NCBI GenBank assembly: GCA_036927565.1
Contig: JAYESD010000012.1
Location: 4,278,001-4,342,000, forward strand
From: Tuctoria greenei
Taxonomy: Eukaryota > Streptophyta > Magnoliopsida > Poales > Poaceae
Reading direction: 5' to 3'
Length of the DNA stretch: 64,000 nt
This document shows, piece after piece, positions 1-12,022 of the stretch. The stretch's first letter is position 1. Each line of letters opens with the position of its first letter. A program made the translations under genes and the position numbers. Below the pieces are notes generated by a model, which worked only from the letters and a program-made list of their open reading frames with translations, was not told the DNA's origin and did no database searches.

Positions 1-661
1 ACCACTTTGTTGAGATGAGCACAGGTTCTAATGAGAAAATGAGCAAAGTGCCAAAAAGAAAGGAGAATGAGGAACAATGAGGAAAAGAGATCAAGAAACA
101 AGTGTAGTAGATCATTGTGTATGGAGTGTGTTAAGGAAACACACCCCAAGAGCTCAATCACAAATAACCTCACACATTGCACAAATTTATACAGGACCGG
201 ACTAGTCCGACTGAGCACAGTCTAGTTCGATATCTTTCTGCACAAGATCGGACAAGTCCGATATTCCCACGGACTAGTCCGATATCTCTCTTACTAGAAT
301 CGGACTAGTCCTCCCCAGTGCGGACTAGTCCTCGAAACACCTCACAAGTTGCACAAAATCGGACAAGTCCGATATCAGCACGAACTAATCCAAAAAACCC
401 TCTGACCTAAATCGGACAAGTCCTCCAGGTACGGACTTGTCCCCAAATTCACTTAGGGTTTCACTCTTCTGGACAAGTCCGATATCTATCGGACTAGTCC
501 GAAGATTTCCAGAACCAAAATCGGACAAGTCCGCTTTCAGACGGATTAGTCCGATATTTCGAGACACCTAGGGTTTGCTACACACAGCACACCGGACTAG
601 TCCGGTGTTCACCACGGACTAGTCCGATATTCCTAAACCCTAATGGTAACTTTTGGGAACC

Positions 662-668
662 TATATAA
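662..668 (+). promoter_or_regulatory. LTR TATA box (Sire-F)
   Basis: TATATAA about 35 bases downstream of the last upstream palindrome copy. The inverted Sire-F LTR has its TATA-like box at 60964-60971 on the minus strand in the same relative position. Confidence 0.6.
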
Positions 669-1412
669 ATAGGTGTACATGGCCCATCTTTCATAACTCT
701 CGACCCTCTGCGCTGTCACACCTCCCAAGAGCGTAGAAAACACCTCTCTCCACGAAATCAAACAAAACAAAGATCAATCCCTTGAGGATACACTTTGGAT
801 CATTGGAGAGACACGGTTCATCACTCATTGAGCTCTTGGTTTGATTCCCTAACATACTCCTATGGTTTTCATTGTAATCTTTTGAGTGTGTTCTTGGTGG
901 TGTTCTTGTTTTAATCTTGGGGGCCCCTCAAAGTGTGAGAAGGCCCCTTGAATTCGGTTATTTGCCCTTTGTGATAAGTGAAGAGGATTAGCCTCCGTGG
1001 CGATCCGACGAGGGTAGGGTTGGAGAAGACCCGGTCCTTTTGTGGACTCCTCAATGTGGACGTAGGTTGCCTCTGTGGGAACCGAACCACGAGATAAAAT
1101 CATTGTGTTCTTTCTTTGCGTCCATTGTTCTTACAATTCATACATACATCTAGGGTTTCGGTCAATCTTGCTCACTTTACATTGAAACATTGAGTATAAG
1201 ATTAAATTGTGATACATCCTAGTTCATAGTTGTTCAACACTTAAATTACAAGTTTATTTCCGCTGCTTACATCCTAGGATCAAGTTAATCGATCAAATTT
1301 GATTAGCATAGTCGGTACACAACGGAAAAGTCCGCCCTCGACCAGACTAGTCCAATATCTCGAGATTTGATCTGGTTGTTAAGTGTTGCAGGTTCCGACA
1401 GAAACTCAAAAA

Positions 1413-1438
1413 GGCCTATTCATCCCCCCCTCTAGGCC
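1413..1438 (+). other. U5 C-loop hairpin, Sire-F LTR
   Basis: Six-base stem GGCCTA (1413-1418) pairs with TAGGCC (1433-1438) around a 14-base loop that begins TTCA and is otherwise C-rich, ending TC. It ends 7 bases before the LTR end. The same architecture with different stem sequences is present in Sire-D and Sire-E. Confidence 0.7.
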
Positions 1439-1689
1439 ACATTCACGCCCTCGGGCTTCCAACCTCCCATCATGACAACGGTTCACCTGGGGTAATAACT
1501 TTGGCCTTTCCACTGGAGTGGACCCGAGCCCATTCGTCATTGGCAGGGTAAATTTTTTGAAAACGTGATCTTAGTCCCATTGCGATTTCCATCCAAGCGT
1601 TGCAGAGGCTTACTTAAGAAGGAAAGCCTGCACGATTTGAGGACTCTTTACGCTTTCAGCCTTTCCAACTTTTGCTCCACTTTGCCGCG

Positions 1690-3716
1690 ATGGAGTTGGG
1701 TCTTCCCCGCAGCAAGATCAAGACCAACGAAGATCTGTCAAGGATCCGGACCTACATGGGGTGGTCCAGCGATTCCTGCAACCGCGACATCTGCTTCAGC
1801 AAGCTCCCCTTCAAGAAGGAGTGCACTGGAGAGATGGTGTACTTCTCAGCGTACGCCATGGTGGGTCATACCCCACCTTTTTCAACCTTCCTGTTGATGC
1901 TACTAGATTTCTACGACCTCCAGCTTCATCACCTCGGCCCCCACTCCCTCTTGCTAGTGGCGACCTTCGTCCACTTCTACGAGATGTGGGTGGGTGTGCC
2001 TCCATGCATAGAGATGTTTTGGACCTTCTTCACTTTCCACACCAACGGAAAAGGGACAAAGCTTATTGGCTTCTACTACTTCGTGAAGCGCAAGAACTGC
2101 CCCTTCAAGTTCTTGAAGACCTTACCCTCCGTCTAGTGGGATGAGTGGAAGAAAGACTGGGTGATCATCATGGTGGAGGAGCACGAGAGGTTGGAGTTGC
2201 CCAAGGGCCTTCCCAATGTTGACACCAATGCCTGGTATGTAGTTCCGGAGCTGTCGAAAGTGTACAAGCCCATCCTAGAAAGGATCCAAGAATGCGTAGA
2301 GGGAGTGACCCCTCAGATGGTCTTCGACAATTTCTTGGTGAACAGGTTGGCTCCGCTGAAGACTAGGGAGTGGCCCGCATGGGCTTTCAATAGTGAGATG
2401 GATCATAACTAAATCAAAATCATTTTGAATACCAACTTGGATGATGAAGCTTTGAAGCTCCATCTCAAGAAATTTTAGAATGGAGTTATCTCCCGCGACA
2501 CGTTGGCTCTGCTGGCTGCCTTCCCGCCTCTGAACATGGTTCCTGGGATCAGTAGGGATTTCCGGAAGAGGACGCCAGTGTTGGACGACCTCGGCGTGGT
2601 GGAGAGGTGTAGTACCTCCTAGGTTGCAATTCTCGGAGCTTCAGAGAGGGTGCCCCCTGCTCCAAGCCAGAAGGTTGATGACGCTGGCAAGGGCAAGGGC
2701 AAGGAGTCGGTCGAATCTTCCAACCGAAAGAGGAAGTTGGGGCATGCTGATGGAAGAGCCACCATGTCAGTTCTGACTTCAACAACCCCTTCTCCCCAGA
2801 GCAGCACATCTTCGGCAACCTCGCCTCTTTCGGTGCCGGTGTTCTCCAAGGGCACTAGCTCTGGCACATCAACTCCAGTCCCAGCGCCGGCTATGGACCC
2901 CAGGTCCGGAGGTACTTCCCAGCTGAGGGAGGTCCCGACTGAGAAGACTCCAGCTGCTGCGGCTAGCTACCGGTCGAGGTCCAAGGTTTTTGCCTCACCG
3001 GATCTGGTGGGCTCTGACTCTGGGCCTCAAAAGAAGAAATTTTGCAGCGACTAGGGTGGTTGCATCCCCAGGTAAGCATTGTCATCTCACCTTGAGGTGC
3101 TAATCTTGTCTTTATCATATCCTTAATTTTCTTAATCTTTTGTTTCCAGGGTGTCAAGAAAGAAGTCTAAGGCTTCAACACCTACTGCAGCGACTGAGGC
3201 TAAGTGTGCGGAAGCTCTAGCTTCAACCCCTCTGCCTCCCCAAGTGGTGGAAGAAGACACGGCAGCTCCGGCGCCAGCTGTCGTAGACTTGGATCTAGAG
3301 GAGACGCCAGAGACTCCTGTGGTAGCGCCGAACCACGGGGGAGAAGTTGATGAAGATGCGCCAACAACTGCAGCGTCGACGACTGAAAGCTCCGGTGCTG
3401 GAGACGAAGATGGTGGAAGATCCGGCATTTAAGCTGGAGGTAACTGAAGCTTTGGCGCCTGTGTCGGACGGTGTTGAAGATCCAGCGGTTGAGCCGAAGG
3501 TGCCCGTAGTTCTGGCCTCCGTGACGAAGATTGTTGAAGCTCTGGCACGTGAGTCGGATGCAGTGGAAGTATCGGCGTCTGGGTTAGCGGTGGTGGGGGC
3601 TACAGACAAAGCTCCAACGTTCGCCCTGGAGGCGCCCATGTCTGAGCTGGAGCACCCAGAGGAGTCAGTGGTGGGCCCTCTACCTACAAAGCCGATGGTT
3701 GAAGATCCGGCAGGGG
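1690..3716 (+). pseudogene. Antisense gene of Tat-A (putative gypsy-type transposon domain, PF04195-like), truncated
   Basis: Plus-strand gene running against the minus-strand Tat-A. Exon 1 starts at ATG 1690 (MELGLP...) and stays in one frame to 3071; a 78-bp intron (3072-3149) follows, then exon 2 to the Chromo-B insertion at 3717. The N-terminal 280 residues resemble the plant PF04195-type domain (GEMVYFSAYAMVG, HLGPHSLLLV, FVHFYEMWVGVPP, GFYYFVKRK). Then comes a basic/serine linker, and exon 2 is Pro/Ala/Glu-rich. It matches the Tat-C copy (31716-28182, minus) throughout, including intron position. In-frame stops: TAG 2134, TAA 2410, TAG 2476 (also in Tat-C), TAG 2620, TAG 3052, TAA 3430; a frameshift lies near 3400. 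Function unknown; the domain is named for its association with gypsy elements. Some grass Tat elements are known to carry an antisense ORF in this place. Confidence 0.75.
3072..3149 (+). other. Intron of the Tat-A antisense gene
   Basis: Donor CAG|GTAAGC at 3072 and acceptor TTTGTTTCCAG at 3149, 78 bases, T-rich towards the 3' end with CTTAAT branch-like words. Exon 1 ends after two bases of a codon (AG) and exon 2 supplies the third, joining the exon 1 frame to the exon 2 frame at 3151. The Tat-C copy has an intron of the same length, position and phase (30249-30326, minus). Confidence 0.7.
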
Positions 3717-3721
3717 GACCT

Positions 3722-6469
3722 TGTGACGCCCGGTTCCGAAAAATGAACCAAGCTAACGCATATGTGTGCCCAGGAAGTTCATCACACATACACGAGTGCA
3801 ATCACAAACGATATACAGATAATTACCACAAGACAAGATTAATTAACCAAATTTTATTACACAAACCAGATTATCCTCGAGTACAAGCTCTAATGAATAT
3901 TTATGACAAGTTCAACTAATGCAGCGGAAATAAACTAATTAAGCAAACTAAGCATAAGGGATAGCGCAGCTCCAATAACACCACAGGCAAAGCTGACGGT
4001 AGACACGGCCTAGAACTCCGCATTATCGCCATTAAACTCCCAATCCTGACCTGCAACTGTGGGGGAGGGGGGATTGCAAGAGTGAGTACATGTCGTACTC
4101 AGCAAGTGTGGAAAGTATGACATGTGGCTGATTCAAATGACGACAATAATAATTGCAATCTGCTGAAAAGTACATTAAAACATTTGAAAAGCAATATATT
4201 ACATGTATGTGAAATAAAACCATCATAATCATAAGTAATATCATAATACCATTCTGAATTCACTACCATCATCAATAATTCCAGATTTCACCATTGCCAA
4301 AAACCATATTCAATACCAGAAATTTATCCATAACCATAATACTGACCATAACCATCCCAAATACCATCCCAATACCGAGTTCCCTCTAATCATGGAAGTT
4401 GTCCATGTGCTCATAACCGGGAGCACAGCTATCATGATAGTTTTAATACTCTGCAGAGTTTGTACCACTTTACCCACGTGTTCGTGATTTCATCACCTTT
4501 TGGTGACTAAGAATCGCCCTTATGCCCATGACCCGTCGGTCATATTACACACTTCCGTTGGTGTGTGGCCAAGATATCACAAAATAGCCTTTACAAAGGG
4601 ATTACTAGCCTATTTACACACCACTGAGGTTTCACCGGCGGCGATGTCTCCCGCAGAGCACATCTTCAACCAAGGCCCCCCTCTTGAGCCATTCGGATCC
4701 CAGGGTAGTCCTACCAATCATCAACAAACCCAATCCGACTATCCCTTCCCCGAGCATCCCTATTGGTCCAAATAGGACTGGCAAAGCCATAATTAATCAG
4801 CTACACCGCACCCATACTTGGCCTCGTGGTGGCACTGTAGTCCTGGCTTATTCTCGCATGAACCGGTCCTTAGATCTAAAGCAAGCGAAACCACCATAAC
4901 ATCCAATCCATCCACATACCAGGCTTGCTTAGATCACCCATTACCATATCATGTTATCCAGTTCATATTAATCATAATCTCATCTATGCATAATTAAATT
5001 GAGTGGTATAGTTGGTTTCCCATCCCAGTTGATTAAGCGAAGCAAAAGGTAAAAACCCTTCCCGACTCTCTACCATAAATTCCAGGTGACAAGGGTGGTT
5101 TAATAAATCTAGTAAACTTCCTACCATTGTATTCCCCACCAAATTGACACAGCATGCAGTTTGCAAACAAAACATTTATTTTAAAACAGGATCAATATGC
5201 TTCAAGGACACTTGCCTTGCTCTTGCGGTTGATTAGGATCAAAGCCTTCAAACTCTTGGTCCTGTAGATCCTCCGTGACACTCTCTAGCGCAAATCCGTC
5301 TAATCCACACAATAAACATACAAGACAAGAAACACAATCAAATAGTGCACAAATATTACTCAATATGACATGACATGCATGATTAATGCAAATGCAAGGT
5401 AGAACTTGTTAATTGATTGCTTTTAATGATCACTAACTAGTTCTAATAGATTTTACCAACTTTATACAAGTTTGGAGTTGATTAGATCAAATTTTAGAAT
5501 TAATTCAACACAATTTAACCAGAAAGATCGGACTAGTCCGCTAGGGACCGGACAAGTCCGCACTCTGCAAGATCATCGAATTAGGGTTTTCTAGATCGAC
5601 GTGAATTTGGAGATTAGGTGTTGAATTCACGTAAGGAAAAGAGAATAGAAGGTATACCAGGTGTTTAGAACTCCAATGAATCAAGAAACTTGGAGGTAAC
5701 ACTTGGATCTTGATGATCTAGGGTTGGTGATGAACTTGGGGATGAATTGGTGGTGAAGAACGAAAACATGGTGGAGATCTTGATCCTCTTTTGTTTCCTC
5801 CTCTTCTTCTTCTTGCTTGGGATCTTCTCCTCCCTCCTTGATGGTGGCTCTCCATGAACTAGGGTTTGGGTGGGGTGGAAAAGTGGCAAATAGATGTCAA
5901 CCCAAGGGGCGGGGTTGTTTATATAGAGGTGGATGCTAGGGTTAGATGGATTTCGAGTTTTGGGATGAGTAGAGGCCGGTTAAGAGTCCCACATGGGCTC
6001 TAAAAGAGTTAGGAACGATGTCCCTAGGCCCACTTATCGTGAAACCCAAGAAACAAGTCGTAAAACAAAGGATCAATTCGGAGTCACGAAATATCGGACA
6101 AGTCTGGAAAGGACCGGACTAGTCTGAAGTCGTCTAGAGAGAAAATCGGACAAGTGTGGCCAATAATCAGACAAGTCCGAATTTAATCAGAGAGGAAAAC
6201 GTACAAGTCCGCTGGAACACCGGACTAGTCCGGAAAAGTCCAAGGACTTAGCAAATATTCAAGGATTCTTGGAAAACGGACAAGTCCAATTTTAGTCAGA
6301 GAGAAATCGGACTAGTCCTCAGCAAAATCGGACTAGTCCGCACTTTCCTGCATTTTAAGTGCATTTTTGCTCCAAATCAATTTTAAACTCGTTCCTCTTG
6401 TTGTGGGTTAATGTTAAACATGTATATGAGTGTATGTAGGGCATGATGCTTGAAAATGAGGGTGTTACA
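3722..6469 (-). repeat. Chromo-B 3' LTR
   Basis: 2748 bp, aligned along its length with 57239-60058. Minus-strand TATA box at 5919-5925 (reads TATATAA). About eleven CGGACTAGTCCG/CGGACAAGTCCG-type palindromes: a dense set at 6090-6345, upstream of the TATA in element orientation, and two at 5526-5563 downstream. Relative to the 5' LTR it lacks about 70 bp of the array after 6265. The short ORFs here are incidental. Confidence 0.9.
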
Positions 6470-7690
6470 AACGTACCCCCCTTAAAATGAATCTCGCCCT
6501 CGAGATTTGACGCGAAAGAGAAGAGATAGGTAAATTCCTTCTTGAGATCATCCTGCAATTCCCACGTTGCTTCTTTTTCTGTGTGGTGCTTCCATTGAAC
6601 TTTACACCATCTAATGATCTTGTTCCTTGTGACTCTCTCCTTAGTTTCCAAGATTTTGACCGGTTGTTCGGCATACGTCAAATCTTCCTCTAGTTCCAAT
6701 TCTTCCATTGGCACTTCTTCTTCCGGTACTCTTAAGCACTTCTTGAGCTGGGAAACATGAAAGACATCATGGACGTCTGAAAGATGAGCCGGCATCTCCA
6801 ACTTATATGCTACTTCTCCTCTTTTGTCCAAAATCTTGAAAGGTCCAATATAACGAGGTGTGAGCTTGCCCCTTATGTTAAACCTCTTATGACCTCTCAT
6901 TGGTGCACCTTGAGGTAAACAAAATCTCCCACTTCAAAGGCTAATTTCCTTCTTCTATTGTCCGCATAGCCTTTTTGCCTTGATTGGGCAGCCCTCAAGT
7001 TTTCACGAATTATTTGGACTTGCTTTTCGGCTTCTTGCAACACATCCGAACCAAATACTTGAGTTTCTCCTGCCTCATTCCAGAATAAAGGTGTCCTACA
7101 CTTCCTTCCATAAAGCGCTTCATATGGTGACATTTTCAAGCTTGCTTGGTAACTATTGTTGTATGAAAATTCCGCGTATGGCAAGTTTTTGTCCCAACTT
7201 TTCCCATGCTTCAAGGCACAAGCTCTTAACATGTCCTCCAAAACCTGATTGGTCCTCTCGGTTTGGTCCATCCGTTTGAGGATGATATGCTGAACTAAAA
7301 TTCAACCTCGTTCCCAAGGCTTCATGCAATTTTTGCCAAAATTTGGAGGTAAATTGAGAACCTCTATCCGAGACTATCTTCTTAGGGACTCCATGTCGAC
7401 ACACAATATGCTCCATGTATATTTCAGCCAATTGCGCAGCTGTATATTTGGTCTTCACAGGGACAAAATGAGCTGACTTGGTAAAGCGATCCACAATTAC
7501 CCAAATTGAGTCATACCCGGACTGAGTACGTGGTAACCCAACTATGAAGTCCATTCCGATTTCTTCCCACTTCCATTCCGGAATCTTCAATGGTTGCAAT
7601 AATCCAGCTGGCCTTTGATGTTCCGCCTTGACTCGTTGGCACACATCACACAATGATATGTATTCAGCTATATCCTTCTTCATGCTATCC
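6355..7690 (-). pseudogene. Chromo-B pol 3' part: integrase core and chromodomain
   Basis: Minus-strand continuation of pol. The integrase zinc region (CDVCQRVKAEH) and catalytic core (GMDFIVGLP with the first Asp, then SDRGSQF with the second) are followed by a frame break at about 7260, right at the region of the third catalytic residue (TERTNQVLED continues in another frame from 7271). The integrase C-terminus (YEALYGRKCRTPLFW; LTPRYIGPFKI) leads into a chromodomain (about 6690-6530: EQPVKILETKERV..., IIRWCKVQWKHH, EATWE). The chromodomain keeps the C-terminal Trp but lacks the full aromatic cage, as in the group II chromodomains of plant chromoviruses. The frame stays open through the polypurine tract and into the 3' LTR, ending near 6355. 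Another frame change lies near 6900. Confidence 0.85.
6473..6486 (-). other. Chromo-B polypurine tract
   Basis: Element-strand TTTTAAGGGGGGTAC directly upstream of the 3' LTR start TGTAACACC (6469). This is the expected site for plus-strand priming. It lies inside the open frame of the pol C-terminus. Confidence 0.7.
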
Positions 7691-9330
7691 CACCAATAAC
7701 AAGTCTTCAAGTCTTTGTACATCTTTGTACAATGGGTGAATCGAGTAAGGCGAGTCATGTGCCTCCTTTAATATTGTCTCCCAAATATGCTTTACATTAG
7801 GCACAACGATCCTCTTTCCAAGCCATAAGGTACTATGTTCGTCTTCATCAAATCTGAATTCTCTCCCTTCCTCGATCCTTTCCTTGATTTCCTTGATCTC
7901 CTCATCTGCGGTTTGTGCCTCTCGAATTTCTTGCTCCAAGGTTGGGTTTAACTCCATCATCTCCATCTCATTTACAAACCCGAGGTTCAACCGTTCAAAC
8001 TCCTTGCATAACTCGGGTGGTAACTCTCGAACTGTGAGTTGATGACTTACTCCCTTTCTACTCAAAGCATCGGCCATTACACTGGCCTTTCCCGGATGAT
8101 AGTTGATCCCCAAATCATAATCTTTGATGAGCTCCAACCATCTCCGTTGCCTCAAATTCAGATCCGTTTGTGTGAAAATATACTTGAAACTCTTATGATC
8201 CGTATAAATTTCACACCTATGTCCAAGAATATAGTGTCTCCAAATTTTCAATGCGTGTACCATGGCTGCGAGTTCCAAATTGTGCGTGGGGTAATTCTGC
8301 TCATGTTTCTTCAGTTGTCTTGATGCGTAGGCGACCACTTGACCTTCTTGCATCAATACACACCCGAGTCCTTGTCTTGATGCATCACAATAGATATCAA
8401 AACTCTTGCTTACATCCGGCAATACTAAAACTGGGGCTGTTGTCAACCTCTTCTTCAACTCCTCAAAACTCTCTTGACAAGCTTGAGTCCATTGGAATGC
8501 CTTTCCCTTCATTAGCAACTCTGTCATTAGCTTGGCTATCTTGGAAAAGTCCTTGATGAATCTACGGTAATATCCAGCCATTCCAAGAAAACTCCTTATT
8601 TCCTTTACATTTTGCGGCGGTTCCCATTTCAACACGTCTCTCACTTTTCCAGGGTCAACCAATACTCCTCCTCCTGAGATTATATGACCCAAAAATGGCA
8701 CCTCTTTCAACCAAAACTGACACTTGTTGAACTTGGCATACAATCGATGCTCCCTCAATTTCTGCAACGTAAGCCTCAAGTGTTCCTCATGTTCCTTCTC
8801 ATCCTTCGAGTAGATCATAATGTCATCAATGAACACCACAATGAAATTATCCAAGTACTCCATGAAGACCTTATTCATGAGGTACATAAAGTAGGCAGGC
8901 ACGTTTGTCAATCCAAATGACATCACGGAGTACTCATAAGATCCATATCGTGTCCTAAAAGCTGTCTTGGGTATGTCCGATGGTCTAATCTTCATTTGAA
9001 AGTATCCTGACCTCAAATCAATCTTGGAGAAGACACAAGCACCCTTTATCTGATCAAACAAGTCCTCTATACGTGGCAAGGTATACTTGTTCTTGATTGT
9101 TACCTCGTTGAGAGCTCAGTAATCTACGCACATCCTTTGGGATCCATCCTTCTTGTCCACGAACAGCACGGGCGCTCCCCAAGGTGAAGAGCTAGGGCGA
9201 ATAAAACCCTTCTCTTATTCCTCTTGAATTTGCTTCTTGAGCTCCGCTAATTCCAAAGGAGGCATCCTATACGGCCTCTTAGCTATAGGTGCAGTTCCAG
9301 GTATTAAATCAATAACAAACTCAATGTCTC
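7685..9330 (-). pseudogene. Chromo-B pol: reverse transcriptase and RNase H
   Basis: RT is read from about 9330 (FPDELPGMPPDR, KRPYRMPPLELAELKKQ) through PRIEDLFDQ, FSKIDLRSGYFQM, FGLTNVPAYFMYLMN and the catalytic VFIDDIMIYSKD; it continues through FLGHIISGGG into RNase H (FDIYCDASRQGLGCVLMQ, LELAAMVHALKIWRHY, YTDHKSFKYI, GKASVMADALSRK) and the integrase N-terminus. The 464-residue stretch 9079-7685 is unbroken. Upstream there are two in-frame stops: TAA at about 9215 and a TGA near 9112, where the family motif has Arg (CGA to TGA). The FIDD active site is normal for chromoviruses. A frameshift near 7700 separates RNase H from the rest of the integrase. Confidence 0.9.
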
Positions 9331-9332
9331 GA

Positions 9333-9748
9333 TCAGGTGGCATACCTGGCAACTCGTCCGGAAAAACATCCAAAAAATTCACACACCACCGGAATATCCT
9401 CAATTGAGGCACCGTCCATATGATTCAACTCCAATTGCTTTGGTGCGGTTTGAGATGCTTCAAATTCTATGGTGATCCCTTCCTCATTGGTCAACTTTAC
9501 CGTCTTCGTGGCACACTCAATAATTCCATTGTGCTTCCTCAACCAGTCCATACCAAGTATAATGTCCAATCCTTGAGAATCCAAAATAATGAGGTTGGCA
9601 GAGAAGTCTACCCCCCTTATTCTAAGGCTTACTTTCGGGCATACTATATTTGTCCTCATGTCTCCTCCAGGAGACTTAACCAACAGAGTAAACCTCATAT
9701 GAGAGATAGGCAAACTATACTTGGCAACATACTTTGATGCAATGAATG
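9333..9748 (-). pseudogene. Chromo-B pol: protease C-terminal part, split by Tat-C
   Basis: Retropepsin-like segment (NLIILDSQGLDIILGMDWLRKHNGIIEC) on the minus strand. Its N-terminal part with the DSGASH active-site motif lies at about 33150-33170, beyond Tat-C. Removing Tat-C plus one target-site copy restores an open frame directly behind DSGASH, which supports the assigned insertion boundaries. A frameshift around 9380-9410 separates this segment from the RT frame. Confidence 0.85.
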
Positions 9749-11430
9749 AATGTTGTCGGTACCCTGGGAACCGTACACCCCTTGAGATTACAAAGATCTC
9801 AAGGGAATGTCATCTACTTGATTTGAAGATCTTCGGAGGACCACATGTCAGACATAACCGGACCCGCTTCTCCAACATGGTTATTCCCACGGTCACCACG
9901 TGTACTATCAAACCGGAGCTACCGCCCACAAGGGGGAAGCTCCGGGCTATGTACCAAAATGGCACCCCCGGACCTAACCCCGACCGAGGGAAGCTCCAGA
10001 ACTGACACGTGTCAGGTAGCTCCAGACCTATCTGTTTCCCACAGTATGCTCCGGAGCTGCCACGTGTCCAACCGTCCGATCTTCAGCCTCTAACCTCCGG
10101 AAGACTCCACAACAGCTCCGGATCTTCAAAGGGGAATCAAGGACTTCAAGACCCGATTAAGTGTCATTATGTAAGACCTATGTGAGCTGAATATATTGGC
10201 TTGTAGTGAATACACTTGGCTTTGATGATAAAAGTTATGAATATCACCAAAACACCTTTTTATCAAGGTCCGACTCTAGCTCTGAGCTACATCAAGGTCC
10301 GACGGTAGGTCCGGCTTATTTTAGGTAGCTCCGGTTACGTTCGATGCTAGGTCCGACTAGCTTTGATCAGCTCCGGTGAAGTTTTGTTTTTAGCTCTGGC
10401 ATGTCTTTGATAGCTCCGATATGTTTTTGATAGCTCCGACATGTTTTTGCTAAGCTCCGAGTTGATTTTTCTAGCTCCGACTTTTGGGTTTACTAGTTCC
10501 GACTAGTTCTCGTTAGCTCCAGCGCTAGGTCCTGCTAGTTTTGTAAGCTCCGGCGGGAGCTTGGTTGTACTAGTTTTGGTAAGCTCCAGCGCTAGGTTCT
10601 ACTAGCTTTTGTTAGCTCCGGCTCAAGGTTTGGGTTGTTCTGGCAAGGTCCAGAACTTGACCGAAGTGCTGCTTTTCATTTGCAATGTTTTGTACTTGCT
10701 TTACATGGTTGGAAAGTTTGCTTAGTATTCTTTTACTAAGTTTTTGGTGCATTTTGGATGGTATGGATGATATCGTTTTGCTATGCTTTGCAACATGCTT
10801 ATGTGAGGTTCTCACGTAAGGTGTTGTGTTCGGAACTAACTTGAGTCAAGTCAAGGACTTGGGCTCGTATGGTTGGTTGTTTATTCATGTGCAGGTGTTG
10901 CTTGAGTTCAAAACGTGGCTGGTGACTGGATCCATTGGACTAGTCTCAGGGAGGATATGAGGTTCCAACAACCAAATTCAGGAGGAATTGTGGTTGAGCT
11001 GATCAGGAGGTTGCGCAGCATGATTGAATCAAGAACAATGCATATGAAGGTATCATGGACGTCATTGGAAGATGTTTGCACGTGTTCAAGGAGTGCATGG
11101 ACGTGGCTACATGGTTCCAGGATGTGATGAAGAGATGTGGACGTAAAGAATTGGTCGGAAAGGTCCAACCGACTAGGTTATGGACTCAGGCTGCGGTTGA
11201 GTTGGGTTTGACTCAAATATGGAAAGATTTGAGTTGGTTATGATAGGATTTCGTGTGGGTCACGAATTTGAGTTGTTTAGGAATGTGGGATACGTTCCTA
11301 AGGTGTTTGGAAGTCTTAAGATTGCTTCTATCTGCGTATAGAAGAATCTTGAGCAGTTATGGAAAGTTACGATTCGTGATCTGAGTAAGATTGGAGTTCT
11401 AGTTGATATTGGGTTGGCCTAAGGGCTGGT

Positions 11431-11437
11431 TATATAA
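11431..11437 (+). promoter_or_regulatory. Sire-E1 5' LTR TATA box
   Basis: TATATAA followed by GCAAGGGAGCCC. It is conserved in all four Sire-E LTRs (also 19844, 40336 and 48852), so it is the likely promoter of the genomic transcript. Confidence 0.65.
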
Positions 11438-11996
11438 GCAAGGGAGCCCAGAGCTCGTGGAGCACGACTTTGGGGCTGTTCCTCTTGTGTTTTATTGAAT
11501 AAAATTTGTAGTTTGAAGGAACTTTTGTGCCTTGTTCGTCCGACTTGTTCCAGACAAGTTTTACTCATCGAGTTTCTGGACAGTACTACCTTTCGTCGGT
11601 GGTTTTATCATAACTCGAGTTTTACAGATCCAATTGACGTGATTCTTTTTGGATTGTCTTCACAACTTGATTATCTATCATATCTCATAATTTCACGGTC
11701 ATTGGAATTGTGGATTATGATCTACACGAGTTTCTTTGCAGCGTTCCAGAACTGTTTTTTCTCGGATATGGCAGATTGACCATTGTTTGATCTTTCGATC
11801 ATAACTTGAGTTTTTCTCGACGGATTTGAGTGATTCTTTTTGTGTTGTCTTCGTGACTTGATTATATATGATATCTATCACTTTTGTCATGGTGAAACAC
11901 GTTTAGATTAGTCTCACACACAATTTCTTTAACAGATTGTTTTTCTGCCAAAAGGGTTTGGGGTTTAATTGTTTCCGCTGCGTAAGATTTTTAAAT

Positions 11997-12022
11997 CTAC
12001 CATTCACCCCCCCCTCTGGTAG
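11997..12022 (+). other. U5 C-loop hairpin, Sire-E1 5' LTR
   Basis: Stem CTACCA (11997-12002) with TGGTAG (12017-12022) and loop TTCACCCCCCCCTC; 26 bases before the LTR end and just upstream of the PBS. The stem sequence is unlike those of Sire-F and Sire-D, but pairing is preserved. Confidence 0.7.

Larger units (their letters stand above)
1..1445 (+). repeat. Sire-F LTR, 5' end cut by window start
   Basis: Ty1/copia Sirevirus-type LTR in plus orientation. It is the inverted relative of the complete LTR at 60195-61791; by that comparison roughly the first 60 bases lie outside the window. About fifteen CGGACTAGTCCG/CGGACAAGTCCG-type palindromes fill 190-640, upstream of a TATA box at 662-668 (TATATAA), which fits a U3 promoter. 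Another degenerate pair sits near 1325-1355. The LTR ends with a C-tract hairpin (1413-1438) and CCACATTCA at 1445. The next base begins Tat-A sequence, so the junction is clean; CGCCC (1446-1450) would be one target-site copy. It could be a solo LTR or the 3' LTR of an element extending left of the window. Confidence 0.85.

Noticed and set aside
190..640. CRISPR-like array of near-palindromic repeats at 20-40-base intervals
   Set aside because: Spacing and repeat sequence vary, the repeats lie in the U3 of a eukaryotic LTR, the same array occurs in three other LTRs, and no cas genes are present.
10915..11127. Short ORFs on both strands conserved in all four Sire-E LTRs (also 19328, 39830 and 48346)
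   Set aside because: They lie in U3 upstream of the TATA, the start is GTG in Sire-E1 and ATG in Sire-E2, the C-terminal halves diverge by frameshift, and the opposite strand is equally open; sequence identity of LTRs explains it.
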